From assembly GCA_963677785.2 (NCBI GenBank), contig CAXXDH010000003.1, positions 496,001-560,000 of the forward strand: a stretch of 64,000 nucleotides of DNA. Direction: 5' to 3'. A program made the translations under genes and the position numbers. A model generated the notes under the pieces. It made no database searches, was not told the DNA's origin, and saw only the letters and a program-made list of their open reading frames with translations. The DNA comes from G963665495 sp963677785 (GTDB taxonomy: Bacteria > Desulfobacterota > Desulfovibrionia > Desulfovibrionales > Desulfovibrionaceae). Positions 39,589-48,200 of this stretch are shown piece by piece (position 1 is the first letter of the stretch; each line of letters opens with the position of its first letter).

Positions 39589-41088
39589 TCAAGCCCGCCC
39601 GTACAACTGCGTCAAGGCCTTGAGATAGGCCATGGGTTCGTATTCCAGCTGCCCGGGAGCCAGCCTCCAGCTCCAGTTTCCGTCCGGTTCCGCAGGGACA
39701 TTCATACGGCCTTCCAGCCCCAGGCCGAGCACGTCCTGAATGGGCACAATGGCCGTATCCGCAACGCTCATCATGGCCAGACGGACACATTTTTCATGCA
39801 CGCGTTCCGCATCCTCCGGCGTGCCCGCGTAGCGCAGAAAGCGTTGGCGGTCCTCATCCGAGGCGTCGTGGAAAAACCAGCCGTTGAAGGTGTTGTTATC
39901 GTGGGTGCCCGTATAGATGGCGCAGCATTTTTCCACGTTGTGCACAATGTGCGGACTGTGGGGCAAATCCCACCCGAAACCGAACTGCAGCACGGCCATG
40001 CCGGGAAAGCCGAAATTCTGTTTAAGCTCGTGCACGTCCGCGGTGATCAGTCCGAGGTCTTCGGCGATCACGGGCAGCGAACCGAAATGACGTAGCAAGG
40101 TGGAAAAAAGTTCCTGCCCGGGCGCATCCACCCAGGTGCCGTTGATGGCGGTTTCTTCCTCGGCAGGGACTTCCCAGTAGGCAGCAAAGCCGCGAAAATG
40201 ATCCAGCCGGACCGCGTCGTAAAGCTGCAGATTATGCCGCATCCGCTTGATCCACCAGCCGAAACCGTCCCGGCGCATGGCCTCCCAGTCATAGACGGGG
40301 TTGCCCCAGCGCTGTCCGGTCTTGCTGAAATAATCCGGCGGCACCCCGGCCACGCAGATGGGATCGTACGCGGCGTCCAGCTTGAAGAACTGCGGATACG
40401 CCCAGACCTCGGCGCTGTCATATGTCACATAAATGGGCATATCGCCGATGAATTTCACGCCGGCGGCATTGGCATGAGCCTTGAGCGCGCCCCATTGTCG
40501 AAAAAACACGTATTGTATGAACTTGGCGTAGCGTATCTCCTGCGCCGCTTCCCGCTGCCACTGTTCCAGGGCCTCCGGGTCCCGCCTGGCGTACTGTTCG
40601 GGCCAGGAGGCCCAGCCCGCGCCGCCGAAACGCTGCTTGAGCGTAACGAACAAGGCAAAATCATCCAGCCAGCAGGCCTGTTCCTTGCAGAAACGGACAA
40701 ACTCCCCGTCAGTCAAAAGTTTGTCCTTGACCGTATCGTAGGCCTGCCGCAACAGACCTTCCTTGTAGGCGGAAACCTGGTCGAAGAGCACCCTGGTCTC
40801 CGAAAACACCGGAGGATTTTCTATGGCCTCTTTGGAGAGCAGACCGGAGCGCGCCAGCAGATCCGGGCTGATCAACAGCGGATTGCCGGCATAGGCCGAA
40901 TAGCTCGAATAGGGCGAATTGCCGATAAAGGTCGAAGTCGGACTCAGAGGCAAAATCTGCCAGTAGGTCTGGTGCAACTCCTTGAGCAATCCGGCAAAAC
41001 GGTACGCAAAGGGCCCCAGATCGCCGATGCCGTAGGGGGAGGGCAAGGAAGTGATGTGCAGCAACATGCCGCTGGCGCGAATATTCAT
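39589..41088 (-). CDS. malQ: 4-alpha-glucanotransferase (amylomaltase)
   Basis: The 499-residue GH77 enzyme begins RASGMLLHITSLPSPYGIGD and has QILPLSPTSTFIGNSPYSSY, FIGDMPIYVTYDSAEVW, VRLDHFRGFAAYWEVP (nucleophile Asp), PVIAEDLGLIT (acid/base Glu) and YTGTHDNNTFNGWF (third carboxylate). It disproportionates maltodextrins and works with glycogen phosphorylase. The length is typical of short bacterial MalQ. Together with the PFK-2-like enzyme it points to storage-carbohydrate metabolism, which is common in Desulfovibrio. Confidence 0.95.
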   Translation of the reverse strand: MNIRASGMLLHITSLPSPYGIGDLGPFAYRFAGLLKELHQTYWQILPLSPTSTFIGNSPYSSYSAYAGNPLLISPDLLARSGLLSKEAIENPPVFSETRVLFDQVSAYKEGLLRQAYDTVKDKLLTDGEFVRFCKEQACWLDDFALFVTLKQRFGGAGWASWPEQYARRDPEALEQWQREAAQEIRYAKFIQYVFFRQWGALKAHANAAGVKFIGDMPIYVTYDSAEVWAYPQFFKLDAAYDPICVAGVPPDYFSKTGQRWGNPVYDWEAMRRDGFGWWIKRMRHNLQLYDAVRLDHFRGFAAYWEVPAEEETAINGTWVDAPGQELFSTLLRHFGSLPVIAEDLGLITADVHELKQNFGFPGMAVLQFGFGWDLPHSPHIVHNVEKCCAIYTGTHDNNTFNGWFFHDASDEDRQRFLRYAGTPEDAERVHEKCVRLAMMSVADTAIVPIQDVLGLGLEGRMNVPAEPDGNWSWRLAPGQLEYEPMAYLKALTQLYGRA

Positions 41089-41431
41089 AAACCGGCCTTG
41101 GTTGGTTGTCAGATATATACAATTTCGGGCTGCCCGCTGTCCGGCCTTCTGCCCGGTCGCAAACAGTTGTCAGGAAAATATTGTCAAAGAGTACACGTAG
41201 GCTTCCATAGTGGTCAAGATTTTGTATGCAGAGTCGCCAGCTGCTTGCCCTTCCGGTTGCCGACCAGCTTTTTTTGGATATTGCAACCTCTTGATTTATC
41301 GGACGTACAGCAATTTTTTTTAGAATAAACCCCAGTGCCTTCTTTTTTCTTAAGACGGCATGTAATTTGCTGTGTGATTTAACATTAAGAAAAGCCAGAA
41401 ACTGCCGATGAGTCGTATACAGGGGGCAGTC
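41089..41431. other. Intergenic region between malQ and a small sigma-54 gene
   Basis: These 343 bases carry the divergent promoter region of malQ (an AT-rich TATATA near 41115 on the reverse strand) and, near the right end, a sigma-54 promoter at 41356-41372 described separately. A CAGCT-containing inverted repeat followed by seven Ts near 41250-41275 could be a terminator or part of a small RNA, but this is weak. No coding frame is supported. Confidence 0.4.
41356..41372 (+). promoter_or_regulatory. Sigma-54 promoter
   Basis: CGGCATG-TAAT-TTGCT matches the sigma-54 consensus at nearly every position: GG at 41357-41358, 10 bases, GC at 41369-41370. It lies 60 nt before the small ORF at 41432. 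No activator site was identified. Confidence 0.75.
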
Positions 41432-41632
41432 ATGAATCAGTTTCGCCATAAAATGCAACATCATTTCAACCCGCTTCATATCTATTGCCGGTTGCGTACG
41501 ATGGGTTGCAGCAATGCCCTGGCCAAAAAGCTGTCCACTTTTTACGAACAATATTTTTACGCCAGAGTAAGCTGCTCGCTGCTCTTTTTCTGGACTTGCG
41601 CCGCGCCTCAGGCCAAGCAAAAAGCCTCCTGA
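41432..41632 (+). CDS. Small basic His/Cys-containing protein, sigma-54 driven
   Basis: The predicted 66-residue protein starts MNQFRHKMQHHFNPLHIYCR after GGGGGCAG. The core HHFNPLHIYCRLRTMGCSNALAKKL is compact, basic and looks conserved-type; I recall similar tiny proteins with NPLHVYCRL in Desulfovibrio, but cannot verify this. The last 20 residues look less natural. It has no membrane segment. A good sigma-54 promoter precedes it, which strengthens the case for a real gene and suggests regulated expression. Function is unknown. Confidence 0.55.
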   Translation: MNQFRHKMQHHFNPLHIYCRLRTMGCSNALAKKLSTFYEQYFYARVSCSLLFFWTCAAPQAKQKAS

Positions 41633-41843
41633 GCTCCTTCTTTTCCATCCTTTCCTCAATATCAATAAAAAGCTCCTGCGAACCGGGAACGTTTTTGTAT
41701 TCCAAGCCCAGTTTCCACCTTTCCGCCCTGCTGCGGTAAAAAAATCTCTCGTTCCCTGCGCCACGCAGTATGTGGATCAGCCTTGCCTGCGCAAGGGAAG
41801 TGATTTGCAAACAAATCTAAAAGAAGCATTTTCTTGTTGACTT

Positions 41844-41858
41844 TGATTCTCATTATCA
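41844..41858 (+). promoter_or_regulatory. Fur-like box within a sigma-70 type promoter
   Basis: TGATTCTCATTATCA differs from the Fur 7-1-7 consensus TGATAATNATTATCA at two positions. It overlaps the spacer of TTGACT (41837-41842) -17 nt- TAAAAG (41860-41865), where a bound repressor would block transcription. The gene at 41931 would be iron-regulated. Confidence 0.55.
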
Positions 41859-41930
41859 GTAAAAGGTGGATAACTTGATCAGCCGCTTTATTTTGGCGGC
41901 TGCGCACTTTAGCCAAGCAAGGAGAACTTC

Positions 41931-42320
41931 ATGCTCTACCCGAAGGATCTCATCGGAGTGGCGGACAACGACCTCGAGGCGGTGTTCCTCAACGGGCGCA
42001 AAGCCTTCAGGGTCAAGCTGCACATGGTGCAGTTCACCGAAGATGGCATGCGCAAGATAGGCCAGGGCATCCTGGACGTTGCGGAACGCTACGGCCTGTC
42101 CCCCGCGCGGCTCAAAGAACTCATGCAGGATTCCTTGTATCTTGCGCCCCCAAATCCCGGTTTGTATTTTCTGTTCCATATTCCGGAACTCGACGCCGAT
42201 ATCCACGTAAGCCTGCCGCGGAAATTCTGGCGCTTTTCGGACCTGGCGCATGAGTTGGAGCTGCCGGAAACCGTGGCCCCTGTCATGGAAACGTGCTCCG
42301 CAGCTCCGCTGCATGCCTGA
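41931..42320 (+). CDS. Unknown 129-residue protein, possibly iron-regulated
   Basis: This is a soluble 129-residue protein with a strong site (AAGGAGAAC) before the ATG. The sequence mixes a beta-rich N-terminal part (DLEAVFLNGRKAFRVKLHMV), a helix (IGQGILDVAERYGLSPARLK) and a C-terminal LPRKFWRFSDLAHEL segment. A single Cys is near the end. I do not recognise the family. The upstream Fur-like box suggests a role under iron limitation. It ends 168 nt before the CYTH-domain gene. Confidence 0.7.
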   Translation: MLYPKDLIGVADNDLEAVFLNGRKAFRVKLHMVQFTEDGMRKIGQGILDVAERYGLSPARLKELMQDSLYLAPPNPGLYFLFHIPELDADIHVSLPRKFWRFSDLAHELELPETVAPVMETCSAAPLHA

Positions 42321-42488
42321 TGACGCGACTTCCCCTCCCGGAAGCCAAGTTGTGTGACGCCGGGCCCCAGGATGGATTGGCCGTCCTGGGGCCCTGTGCG
42401 TTGCACGTCCGGCAGGCCGCAGATACGCCCTTTCTCTTGTCCATGCTTTGCGGTAAAGGCTGTTTCAAAGAAACGAAACGAGCCCCCG

Positions 42489-43022
42489 ATGCCGAAAAAT
42501 ATCGAAATAAAAGCAACCATACGGAATTACGCCGCAGTTAAAACCCGTATTCAGCAACTGTGTCCGGCGCAGCCCGCGCTCCTGCGCCAGAAAGACACCT
42601 ACTTCCGTATCCGCAACGCCCGGTTGAAACTGCGCGAAACGCCTGCCGCCGCCGAACTCATCTATTATCGCAGAAACACGGAAAAAGGCCCCAAGCTTTC
42701 GCGCTATATCCGCAAAAAAATCCTGTTCCCGGCAATTCTGCGCAACTTCTTAGCGCTGCTGCTCGGCGTCAGGGGCGTGGTGGAAAAAGAACGCCTGCTG
42801 TTTTTCCACGGCAGAACGCGCATTCATCTGGATACGGTACGAACACTCGGCCAGTTCGTTGAATTCGAAGTGGTGCTCGGGGACTCCGATCCACCTGCCA
42901 GCGGCCAGGCTGAAGCCGAAATGCTCATGAACCAACTGAACCTCTCCCTAGCGGATCTTGTTGCCGCTTCCTACATCGATCTGCTCGAAGACGTTGGCGC
43001 CAAAGTGCATTGCGCTCCCTGA
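42489..43022 (+). CDS. CYTH-domain protein (class IV adenylate cyclase-like)
   Basis: The 177-residue protein starts MPKNIEIKATIRNYAAVK, a CYTH N-terminus in which the usual ExExK reads NIEIK, as in many bacterial class IV cyclase-like members. It also has the alternating basic and acidic strands of the tunnel (DTYFRIRNARLKLRE, ELIYYRR, RIHLDTV, FVEFEVVL) and EAEMLMNQL. CYTH enzymes cleave triphosphates (thiamine triphosphate, polyphosphate) or make cAMP; which applies cannot be told. The start at 42489 is the first codon that gives the conserved end; the ribosome site is weak. Confidence 0.82.
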   Translation: MPKNIEIKATIRNYAAVKTRIQQLCPAQPALLRQKDTYFRIRNARLKLRETPAAAELIYYRRNTEKGPKLSRYIRKKILFPAILRNFLALLLGVRGVVEKERLLFFHGRTRIHLDTVRTLGQFVEFEVVLGDSDPPASGQAEAEMLMNQLNLSLADLVAASYIDLLEDVGAKVHCAP

Positions 43023-43150
43023 GCGTACGCGTTTGCCTTCCGGCCCCCTGCTCCTGTGCCATGCTGTACCGGAAAACCGTATAAAATCTATCATCAATAA
43101 CTGAAATTTTCTTGACGCCCCCATGATGGTTATTTAGTGTCAACTTGTCT

Positions 43151-43164
43151 GATGAGTAGTCATC
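43151..43164 (+). promoter_or_regulatory. Candidate operator of the FadR-type regulator
   Basis: GATGA-GTAG-TCATC is a perfect 5-bp inverted repeat 37 nt before the GTG start of the regulator gene, inside an AT-rich leader. Spacing and size suit a GntR/FadR dimer; autoregulation is inferred. Confidence 0.4.
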
Positions 43165-43200
43165 TGATCAATCACCCAGTAAAGCGAGCAAGAAAACGGC

Positions 43201-43947
43201 GTGACCCCCATCAAAAAAGTGCGGCTTTCCGACAGCGTCCTGGACGCCATACGTGAAATGATTGCCAACGAAGGATTTAAACCGGGCGACAAGTTCTACT
43301 CGGAAAAACAGCTGACCCAGAAACTGGAGGTCAGCCGTTCGTCCATCCGGGAAGCCTTGCGGATTCTGGAGGTCACCGGCCGGGTTTCCGTCCGCCAGGG
43401 CAAGGGCATTTTCGTCATGAATCCGCCCGAGCAGCAGCTGCGTTCGATTTCCGCCTGGGTGCAGAACAACGAGCAGGACCTGGTGGACCATTTCGAAGTC
43501 CGGTTGATGCTCGAACCCAAGGTCGCCTGGCATGCCACGCTCAAGGCCACGCCCGAAGAGGTCGGCCGGCTGGAGGCTATCTGCGAGGCCTTTTCCCGCA
43601 ATGTGGAAAAAAACGACCTGGCCGCCAGCATTCAGGACGACCGCGATTTTCACCGTGTTCTCGCCAAGGCCACCAAAAACAACACCCTCTATTTCGTCAT
43701 GAAGTGCATGGCCACGTCTCTCCCTGACGGCTGGATTTCCAGCCTGCACACGCCCGGACGCATGCGCAAGACCATCAGCGAGCACGGCGCCGTTCTGAAC
43801 GCGGTGAAACACTGCAATCCGGACGCGGCCAAGGAGGCCATGTCACGCCATCTCATAAATGCCATACAGGACATACGATCCACCTTTCACGAACAGAGTA
43901 CCCCGGCAACAAAACCGGACGCCAGCGAGGATGCGACATGCCGTTGA
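43201..43947 (+). CDS. FadR-subfamily GntR transcriptional regulator
   Basis: The 248-residue protein has an N-terminal winged helix (residues 5-75: LSDSVLDAIREMI, PGDKFYSEKQLTQKLEVSRS, SIREALRILEVTGRVSVRQG) and a C-terminal all-helical FCD ligand domain (about 95-225) with metal-ligand-type Asp/His residues (DDRDFHRVLA, SRHLINAI). FadR-type proteins sense organic acids. The start is GTG at 43201, the only one between an in-frame stop and the HTH. It overlaps the metallo-beta-lactamase gene by 10 nt and precedes a TRAP transporter, so it probably controls that uptake operon in response to its substrate. Confidence 0.9.
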   Translation: MTPIKKVRLSDSVLDAIREMIANEGFKPGDKFYSEKQLTQKLEVSRSSIREALRILEVTGRVSVRQGKGIFVMNPPEQQLRSISAWVQNNEQDLVDHFEVRLMLEPKVAWHATLKATPEEVGRLEAICEAFSRNVEKNDLAASIQDDRDFHRVLAKATKNNTLYFVMKCMATSLPDGWISSLHTPGRMRKTISEHGAVLNAVKHCNPDAAKEAMSRHLINAIQDIRSTFHEQSTPATKPDASEDATCR

Positions 43948-44768
43948 AGATCACCACCCTTGTGGAAAATTCTCCAGGCGAAAACCACGCCCTGCAAATT
44001 GAACACGGCATTTCTTTCCATGTGGAAAAAGACGGCCGCTGCATGCTGTTCGACGTGGGCCAGACCGGCGCGTTCATTCAAAATGCCCAGCGTTTGCGCA
44101 TCGACCTGAGCGATCTCGAATACGTGGTGCTAAGCCACGGCCATTACGACCACTCGGGCGGCTTGCGCTTTCTGACCAGGCAGACCAGGGAGTTCCGGCT
44201 GCTGGTAGGACAGGGGTTTTTCGACGAAAAATATGGCTGCCGCAACAATGTCTTTGATTACCTGGGCAACGACTTTGACGAAAACTTTCTGGAAGACCAG
44301 GACATCGCCACCGAAACCCTGGATACGCGGCTGCGGGAGATCCTTCCGGGCATCTACGCCGTGACGCAATTCACGAAAAAGCACGAGGACGAAGTGATCA
44401 GCCCCAGATTCGTCATCCGCGAACCCGGCGGTTTCCGCCCCGATCACTTCACGGACGAACTCCTTGTGGCCATAGATACGCCCAAAGGCCTGGTCGTGCT
44501 GCTGGGCTGCTCGCATCCGGGCGTCAAAAATATGCTGGATACGGTCACGGACCTGCTGGAAAAACCGCTCTACGCCGTTATGGGCGGTACGCATCTTGTC
44601 GAGGCCACGCCCGCGAGCATGGCCCTGACCAAAACCTTTCTGAAAAATCGGGACGTCAAAGTTCTTGGCGTGTCCCATTGCACGGGCGAAGCAGGCACCA
44701 AATGCCTGAGCACCCTGGAGGACATGTTTTTTTACAACTGCACCGGAAGCTCCCTGTTTGTGGATTAG
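43938..44768 (+). CDS. Metallo-beta-lactamase-fold hydrolase
   Basis: This 276-residue protein has the metal motif SHGHYDHSGG (HxHxDH) near residue 65, LGCSHPGVKN (about 195) and GGTHLVEA plus SHCTGE near the C-terminus. The layout matches the MJ0301/7,8-dihydropterin-6-methyl-aminobenzene-phosphate synthase-like subgroup rather than glyoxalase II or lactonases. The substrate is unknown. Its start is nested in the end of the FadR-type gene, so the two are coupled. The TRAP genes begin 80 nt later; the enzyme may process the imported compound. Confidence 0.85.
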   Translation: MPLKITTLVENSPGENHALQIEHGISFHVEKDGRCMLFDVGQTGAFIQNAQRLRIDLSDLEYVVLSHGHYDHSGGLRFLTRQTREFRLLVGQGFFDEKYGCRNNVFDYLGNDFDENFLEDQDIATETLDTRLREILPGIYAVTQFTKKHEDEVISPRFVIREPGGFRPDHFTDELLVAIDTPKGLVVLLGCSHPGVKNMLDTVTDLLEKPLYAVMGGTHLVEATPASMALTKTFLKNRDVKVLGVSHCTGEAGTKCLSTLEDMFFYNCTGSSLFVD

Positions 44769-44848
44769 CCGTAGAGGTTCACGCCAGGAAGCCAGTGGAC
44801 AGCCCCTAGTGCGGGGGCATTAGTCATCAATACACAGGAGGAAGTGGG

Positions 44849-45898
44849 ATGCTCAGTTGGAAAAAAGTAGTAGGACTCGGCGTATTGGTTCTGATGGTTA
44901 CGACGCTCATGTCGCTGCAGGTCACGGCGGATGCAGGCGAAAAGATCGTCTGGAAGTCGTCCGGACACGGCCCCGCGTCTGACCCCTCGCAGATTTTTCA
45001 CGACAAACTCTGCAAAGCGATCACTGCGGCCACCAACGGCCGCCTGACCGTCAAACCTTTTGTGGGCGGCTCCATCGTGCCCGCCTACAAGGAACTGGAC
45101 GCCGTGGACCAGGGCGTTCTGCAGATGTGCTACACCTGCCCCATGTACAACCTCGACAAATGGCCCGCGGCCGGACTGATCAGCTCGCGCCCCGGCGGCT
45201 TGCCCGGCGAAGCCCTGCGGACGTGGTTCGACTATGGCGGAGGCGCCGACCTGCTGAACAAAATGATGGGCCCTGACTACAACGCCCTGACTTTTCCCGG
45301 CGCCCTGGCCCCCCTGCCACAGGAAGTCTTTTTCCACTCCAAGGTCAAACTCAACAGCATGGCTGACATCAAAGGCCTGAAAGCCCGTTGCATGGGCGAC
45401 GGCGGCGAGATCCTCAAGCGCATGGGCGCGGCCACGGTTATCATCCCCGGCGGCGAACTCTATGAAGCCATGCAGCGCGGCACCATCGACGCCTTCGAAT
45501 ACTCCACCCTGGCTTCCAACTGGAACATGCACTTCAACGAGGTGGCTCCCTACGTCTACCTCTCGCCCACCCGCGCGCCCAGCGATCCGCAGGTCTTTTT
45601 CGTCAACAAGGAAGCCTGGAACAAGCTGCCCGAAGACCTCAAGGTCATTGTACAGGGCCTGATCGCCAAGTTCACCCAGGATCAGCACGAGTACCTCGTC
45701 TATGAATCCATCCTGGCCGTGGACAAGTTCCGCAAGGCCGGCAACGAAGTCTACAAGGTGCCCAAGGACATCGACGAGGCCCTGACCAAGGAAGCCGACG
45801 CTTTCTATGAAGAAAAATCCAAAGACGAATCGCCCATTTTCGGCGAAATCTATCATTCCATGAAAAAATTCGGCGAAGACTACAACGCCATCAACTAA
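44849..45898 (+). CDS. dctP: TRAP transporter solute-binding protein (DctP family)
   Basis: The 349-residue periplasmic protein has a signal peptide (VVGLGVLVLMVTTLMSLQVTA, cleavage near ADA) and the DctP fold: KIVWKSSGHGPASDP, ADIKGLKARCMG (binding-site Arg), MGAATVIIPGGELYEAMQRG and GTIDAFEY. It binds an organic acid for sodium-driven uptake. Arg in KGLKAR is the usual carboxylate clamp. AGGAGGAAGTGGG precedes the ATG. It heads a three-gene TRAP cluster preceded by a FadR-type regulator. Confidence 0.93.
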   Translation: MLSWKKVVGLGVLVLMVTTLMSLQVTADAGEKIVWKSSGHGPASDPSQIFHDKLCKAITAATNGRLTVKPFVGGSIVPAYKELDAVDQGVLQMCYTCPMYNLDKWPAAGLISSRPGGLPGEALRTWFDYGGGADLLNKMMGPDYNALTFPGALAPLPQEVFFHSKVKLNSMADIKGLKARCMGDGGEILKRMGAATVIIPGGELYEAMQRGTIDAFEYSTLASNWNMHFNEVAPYVYLSPTRAPSDPQVFFVNKEAWNKLPEDLKVIVQGLIAKFTQDQHEYLVYESILAVDKFRKAGNEVYKVPKDIDEALTKEADAFYEEKSKDESPIFGEIYHSMKKFGEDYNAIN

Positions 45899-45929
45899 CG
45901 TACGACACTACCGGACGCGGGAGAAAAGC

Positions 45930-46448
45930 ATGAACTTTCTGAAAAACCTGTTGAAACTCATAGACTTTCTCAGTGAGAAATCCGGGGCTGTGGGAAAGTG
46001 GTTTGCTTTTCTCCTGGTCCTGATCGGTTCGTACGAAACCATTTCGCGCCATTTTTTCAATGCCCCCACCATCTGGGCCTACGACAGCCTGTGCATGGCC
46101 GGTGGAGCGGTCTACATGCTGGGCGCGTCTTTCGACTTCAAGCACGACGCCCATACGCGCGTGGACCTTTTTTACAGCCGCCTTTCCAGACGCGGCAAAG
46201 CCTGGGTGGACGCAATCTGTTCGCTGGTGCTCTTTTTTCCGCTCATGACCGTAATGTTCAAACTTGCCGTGGTCTGGGCCGTCAAGGCCTGGAAAATCCA
46301 CGAAGTCATGTTCACCAGCTTCTGGTATCCGCCAGCGGCGCCCTACCGGACCCTGTTCGCCCTGGGGCTGTTGCTGATGATTTTTCAGGCCATGGCCAAG
46401 TTCATCAGAGATATTCACTTTTTGGCAAGGGGTAAGGAAATTGATTGA
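45930..46448 (+). CDS. dctQ: TRAP transporter small permease (DctQ)
   Basis: The 172-residue membrane protein has four helices (about 25-45, 55-75, 95-115, 135-155) and the DctQ-type segments VLIGSYETISRHFFNAPTIWAYD and GASFDFKHDAHTRVDLFY. It supports the large permease in TRAP transporters. It follows dctP by 31 nt and overlaps dctM by 8 nt, in line with coupled synthesis of the membrane subunits. Confidence 0.92.
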   Translation: MNFLKNLLKLIDFLSEKSGAVGKWFAFLLVLIGSYETISRHFFNAPTIWAYDSLCMAGGAVYMLGASFDFKHDAHTRVDLFYSRLSRRGKAWVDAICSLVLFFPLMTVMFKLAVVWAVKAWKIHEVMFTSFWYPPAAPYRTLFALGLLLMIFQAMAKFIRDIHFLARGKEID

Positions 46449-47787
46449 TCTCAGCGCCGAACTCGTTGCCGTCCTGATGCTTGGCGGCGTTTTTACGCTC
46501 GTCCTGACCGGCTATCCCATCGCATTCGTCATCGGCAGCGTGGCCTTTATCGTGGGCATCCTGATCTTCGGACCCACCACCACCTTTCACATTCTCTACA
46601 GCAGGTTCTATGACCTTTCGCTCAATTATCCCTATCTGGCGGTGCCGCTATTTACCTTCATGGGGGTGGTGCTACAGCACTCGGGCATAACCAAGGACCT
46701 GTACGAGAGCCTCTACGACGCGCTGGGCCGCCTCAAGGGCGGACTGGCCATCGTGACCATCCTCTTCGGCACGGTCCTGGCCGCCTGCCTGGGCGTCATC
46801 GCCGCATCCGTGACCATTCTCACGCTCATCGCACTGGCGCCCATGGTCACGCGCGGCTACGACAAATCCCTGGCCGCGGGCAGCATCGTGGCCACCGGTA
46901 CGCTGGGCATCCTGATTCCGCCCAGCATCATGCTGGTTGTCTACGGTCCGCAGGCCGGTCTTTCCATCGGGCAGATGTTCATGGGCGCGGTCTTTCCCGG
47001 ACTCCTGCTGTCCACCATGTACATCCTCTACGTGGTCATCCGCTGCCATCTCAATCCGGAACTCGGGCCGTCCATTCCGGCGGACCAGATGACGCCGTTC
47101 ACAGCGAAAAAACTGGTTCGGCTGCTGTCCTCGCTGCTGCCGCCGGTAATGCTCATCGCCGCGGTGCTGGGCACCATTTTCGCGGGCATCGCGCCCCCCA
47201 CCGAAGCCGCCGCCGTGGGCTGCCTGGCCTCGATTCTGCTGGCCGTGGCCTACCGGAAATTCAGCTGGGGCCTGATCAAGCACGCCTCGCTGGAAACCCT
47301 GCGGGTGAGCGCCTTCGTAGTGATGATCGCGGCGCTGTGCTACGCGTTCGTGGGTATTTTCATGAACGCGGGGGCGGGCGACGTGGTTTCCGAATTCATT
47401 CTTTCGGTTCCCGGCGGACGCTGGGCCTCCTTCTTCATGATCATGCTCATCGTCTTCCTGTTAGGGCTGTTCATCGAATGGATCGGCATCGTCTTCATCA
47501 TCGTGCCCATTTTCACGCCGATTCTGGCCGCCCTGGAATTCAACCCGCTCTGGGCCGGTATGATGATCTGCATCAACTTGCAGATGGCGTTTCAAACCCC
47601 GCCCATGGCCATGTCCATTTTCGTGCTCAAGGGGACGGCCCCGGCCGAACTGGGCCTGACCATGGCCGATATCATCAAGGGCGTCTTACCGTTCGTGCTG
47701 ATGATCATGTTTACGCTTTTGATGTGTACGATTTTCCCTGAAATCATCACCTGGCTGCCGGAAAAAATGATCGGCGGATCCATGTGA
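46441..47787 (+). CDS. dctM: TRAP transporter large permease (DctM)
   Basis: The 448-residue integral membrane protein has about 12 helices and DctM signatures: FVIGSVAFIVGIL, YPYLAVPLFTFMGVVL, GTLGILIPPSIMLVVYG, AGIAPPTEAAAVGC and FIEWIGIVFIIVPIFTPIL. It carries the substrate and sodium pathway. The start is a TTG inside the end of dctQ (GGGGTAAGGAAA upstream); no better start is near. A strong terminator follows at 47881-47924, so the operon ends here. Confidence 0.93.
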   Translation: MIDLSAELVAVLMLGGVFTLVLTGYPIAFVIGSVAFIVGILIFGPTTTFHILYSRFYDLSLNYPYLAVPLFTFMGVVLQHSGITKDLYESLYDALGRLKGGLAIVTILFGTVLAACLGVIAASVTILTLIALAPMVTRGYDKSLAAGSIVATGTLGILIPPSIMLVVYGPQAGLSIGQMFMGAVFPGLLLSTMYILYVVIRCHLNPELGPSIPADQMTPFTAKKLVRLLSSLLPPVMLIAAVLGTIFAGIAPPTEAAAVGCLASILLAVAYRKFSWGLIKHASLETLRVSAFVVMIAALCYAFVGIFMNAGAGDVVSEFILSVPGGRWASFFMIMLIVFLLGLFIEWIGIVFIIVPIFTPILAALEFNPLWAGMMICINLQMAFQTPPMAMSIFVLKGTAPAELGLTMADIIKGVLPFVLMIMFTLLMCTIFPEIITWLPEKMIGGSM

Positions 47788-47880
47788 CCCATAGCTTCAT
47801 CATCACCTGACGACCTGTCCCCGGACACTTCCCCGGTCCGGTCAGGCATGAACGAGCTCGGAATACGTTCATGAATTAAA

Positions 47881-47924
47881 GAGCGGCGTCACCATGCCCA
47901 ACATGGCGCCGCTCCCTTTTTTTT
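47881..47924 (+). terminator. Rho-independent terminator of the TRAP operon
   Basis: GAGCGGCG pairs with CGCCGCTC and CCATG with CATGG in one stem, followed by a run of eight Ts (47917-47924). Confidence 0.9.
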
Positions 47925-47967
47925 CTTTCGTTTTCTTTTTCTTCTCTGGAGCGCACTTTTTTCGGCA

Positions 47968-47987
47968 ATGTTGATATTAGTCAACAT
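47968..47987 (+). promoter_or_regulatory. FNR/CRP-like palindrome upstream of the CoA-disulfide reductase gene
   Basis: ATGTTGA-TATTAG-TCAACAT is a 7-bp perfect inverted repeat. Its core TTGAT-ATTA-GTCAA has one mismatch to the FNR consensus TTGAT-N4-ATCAA. It lies 214 nt before the gene at 48201, so it may serve a distant promoter; a Rex-type site is another reading. Confidence 0.45.
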
Positions 47988-48200
47988 CCGCATCAAGCAG
48001 CGCTGCTATAACTGTTTCAACATATTTCGTTCGGATAGATGCGTGAAAAACACAATGCAGTTCTGCTGGAACCGTTTTTTTTGCGTTCTTCCATTTAGTT
48101 TTCTTACCGTGTATGTCATGCTGTTGCAGATGGGGTTTCTGTTCCTTCCCAGACAAACGCCCCGAACTCAGGATGTATAGAATTGTAAAGGAGATAGTAG
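47988..48200. other. Leader of the CoA-disulfide reductase gene
   Basis: This AT-rich region between the palindrome and the gene has no supported frame. The short forward frame from 47968 is not gene-like. AAAGGAGA lies 8 nt before the ATG at 48201. Confidence 0.4.

Noticed and set aside
40709..41764. Reverse frame running from upstream DNA into malQ
   Set aside because: It overlaps malQ in another frame and has no family features.
41466..41810. 114-codon reverse frame overlapping the small sigma-54 gene
   Set aside because: The first part looks fairly natural, but it starts with TTG without a ribosome site and its second half reads poorly.
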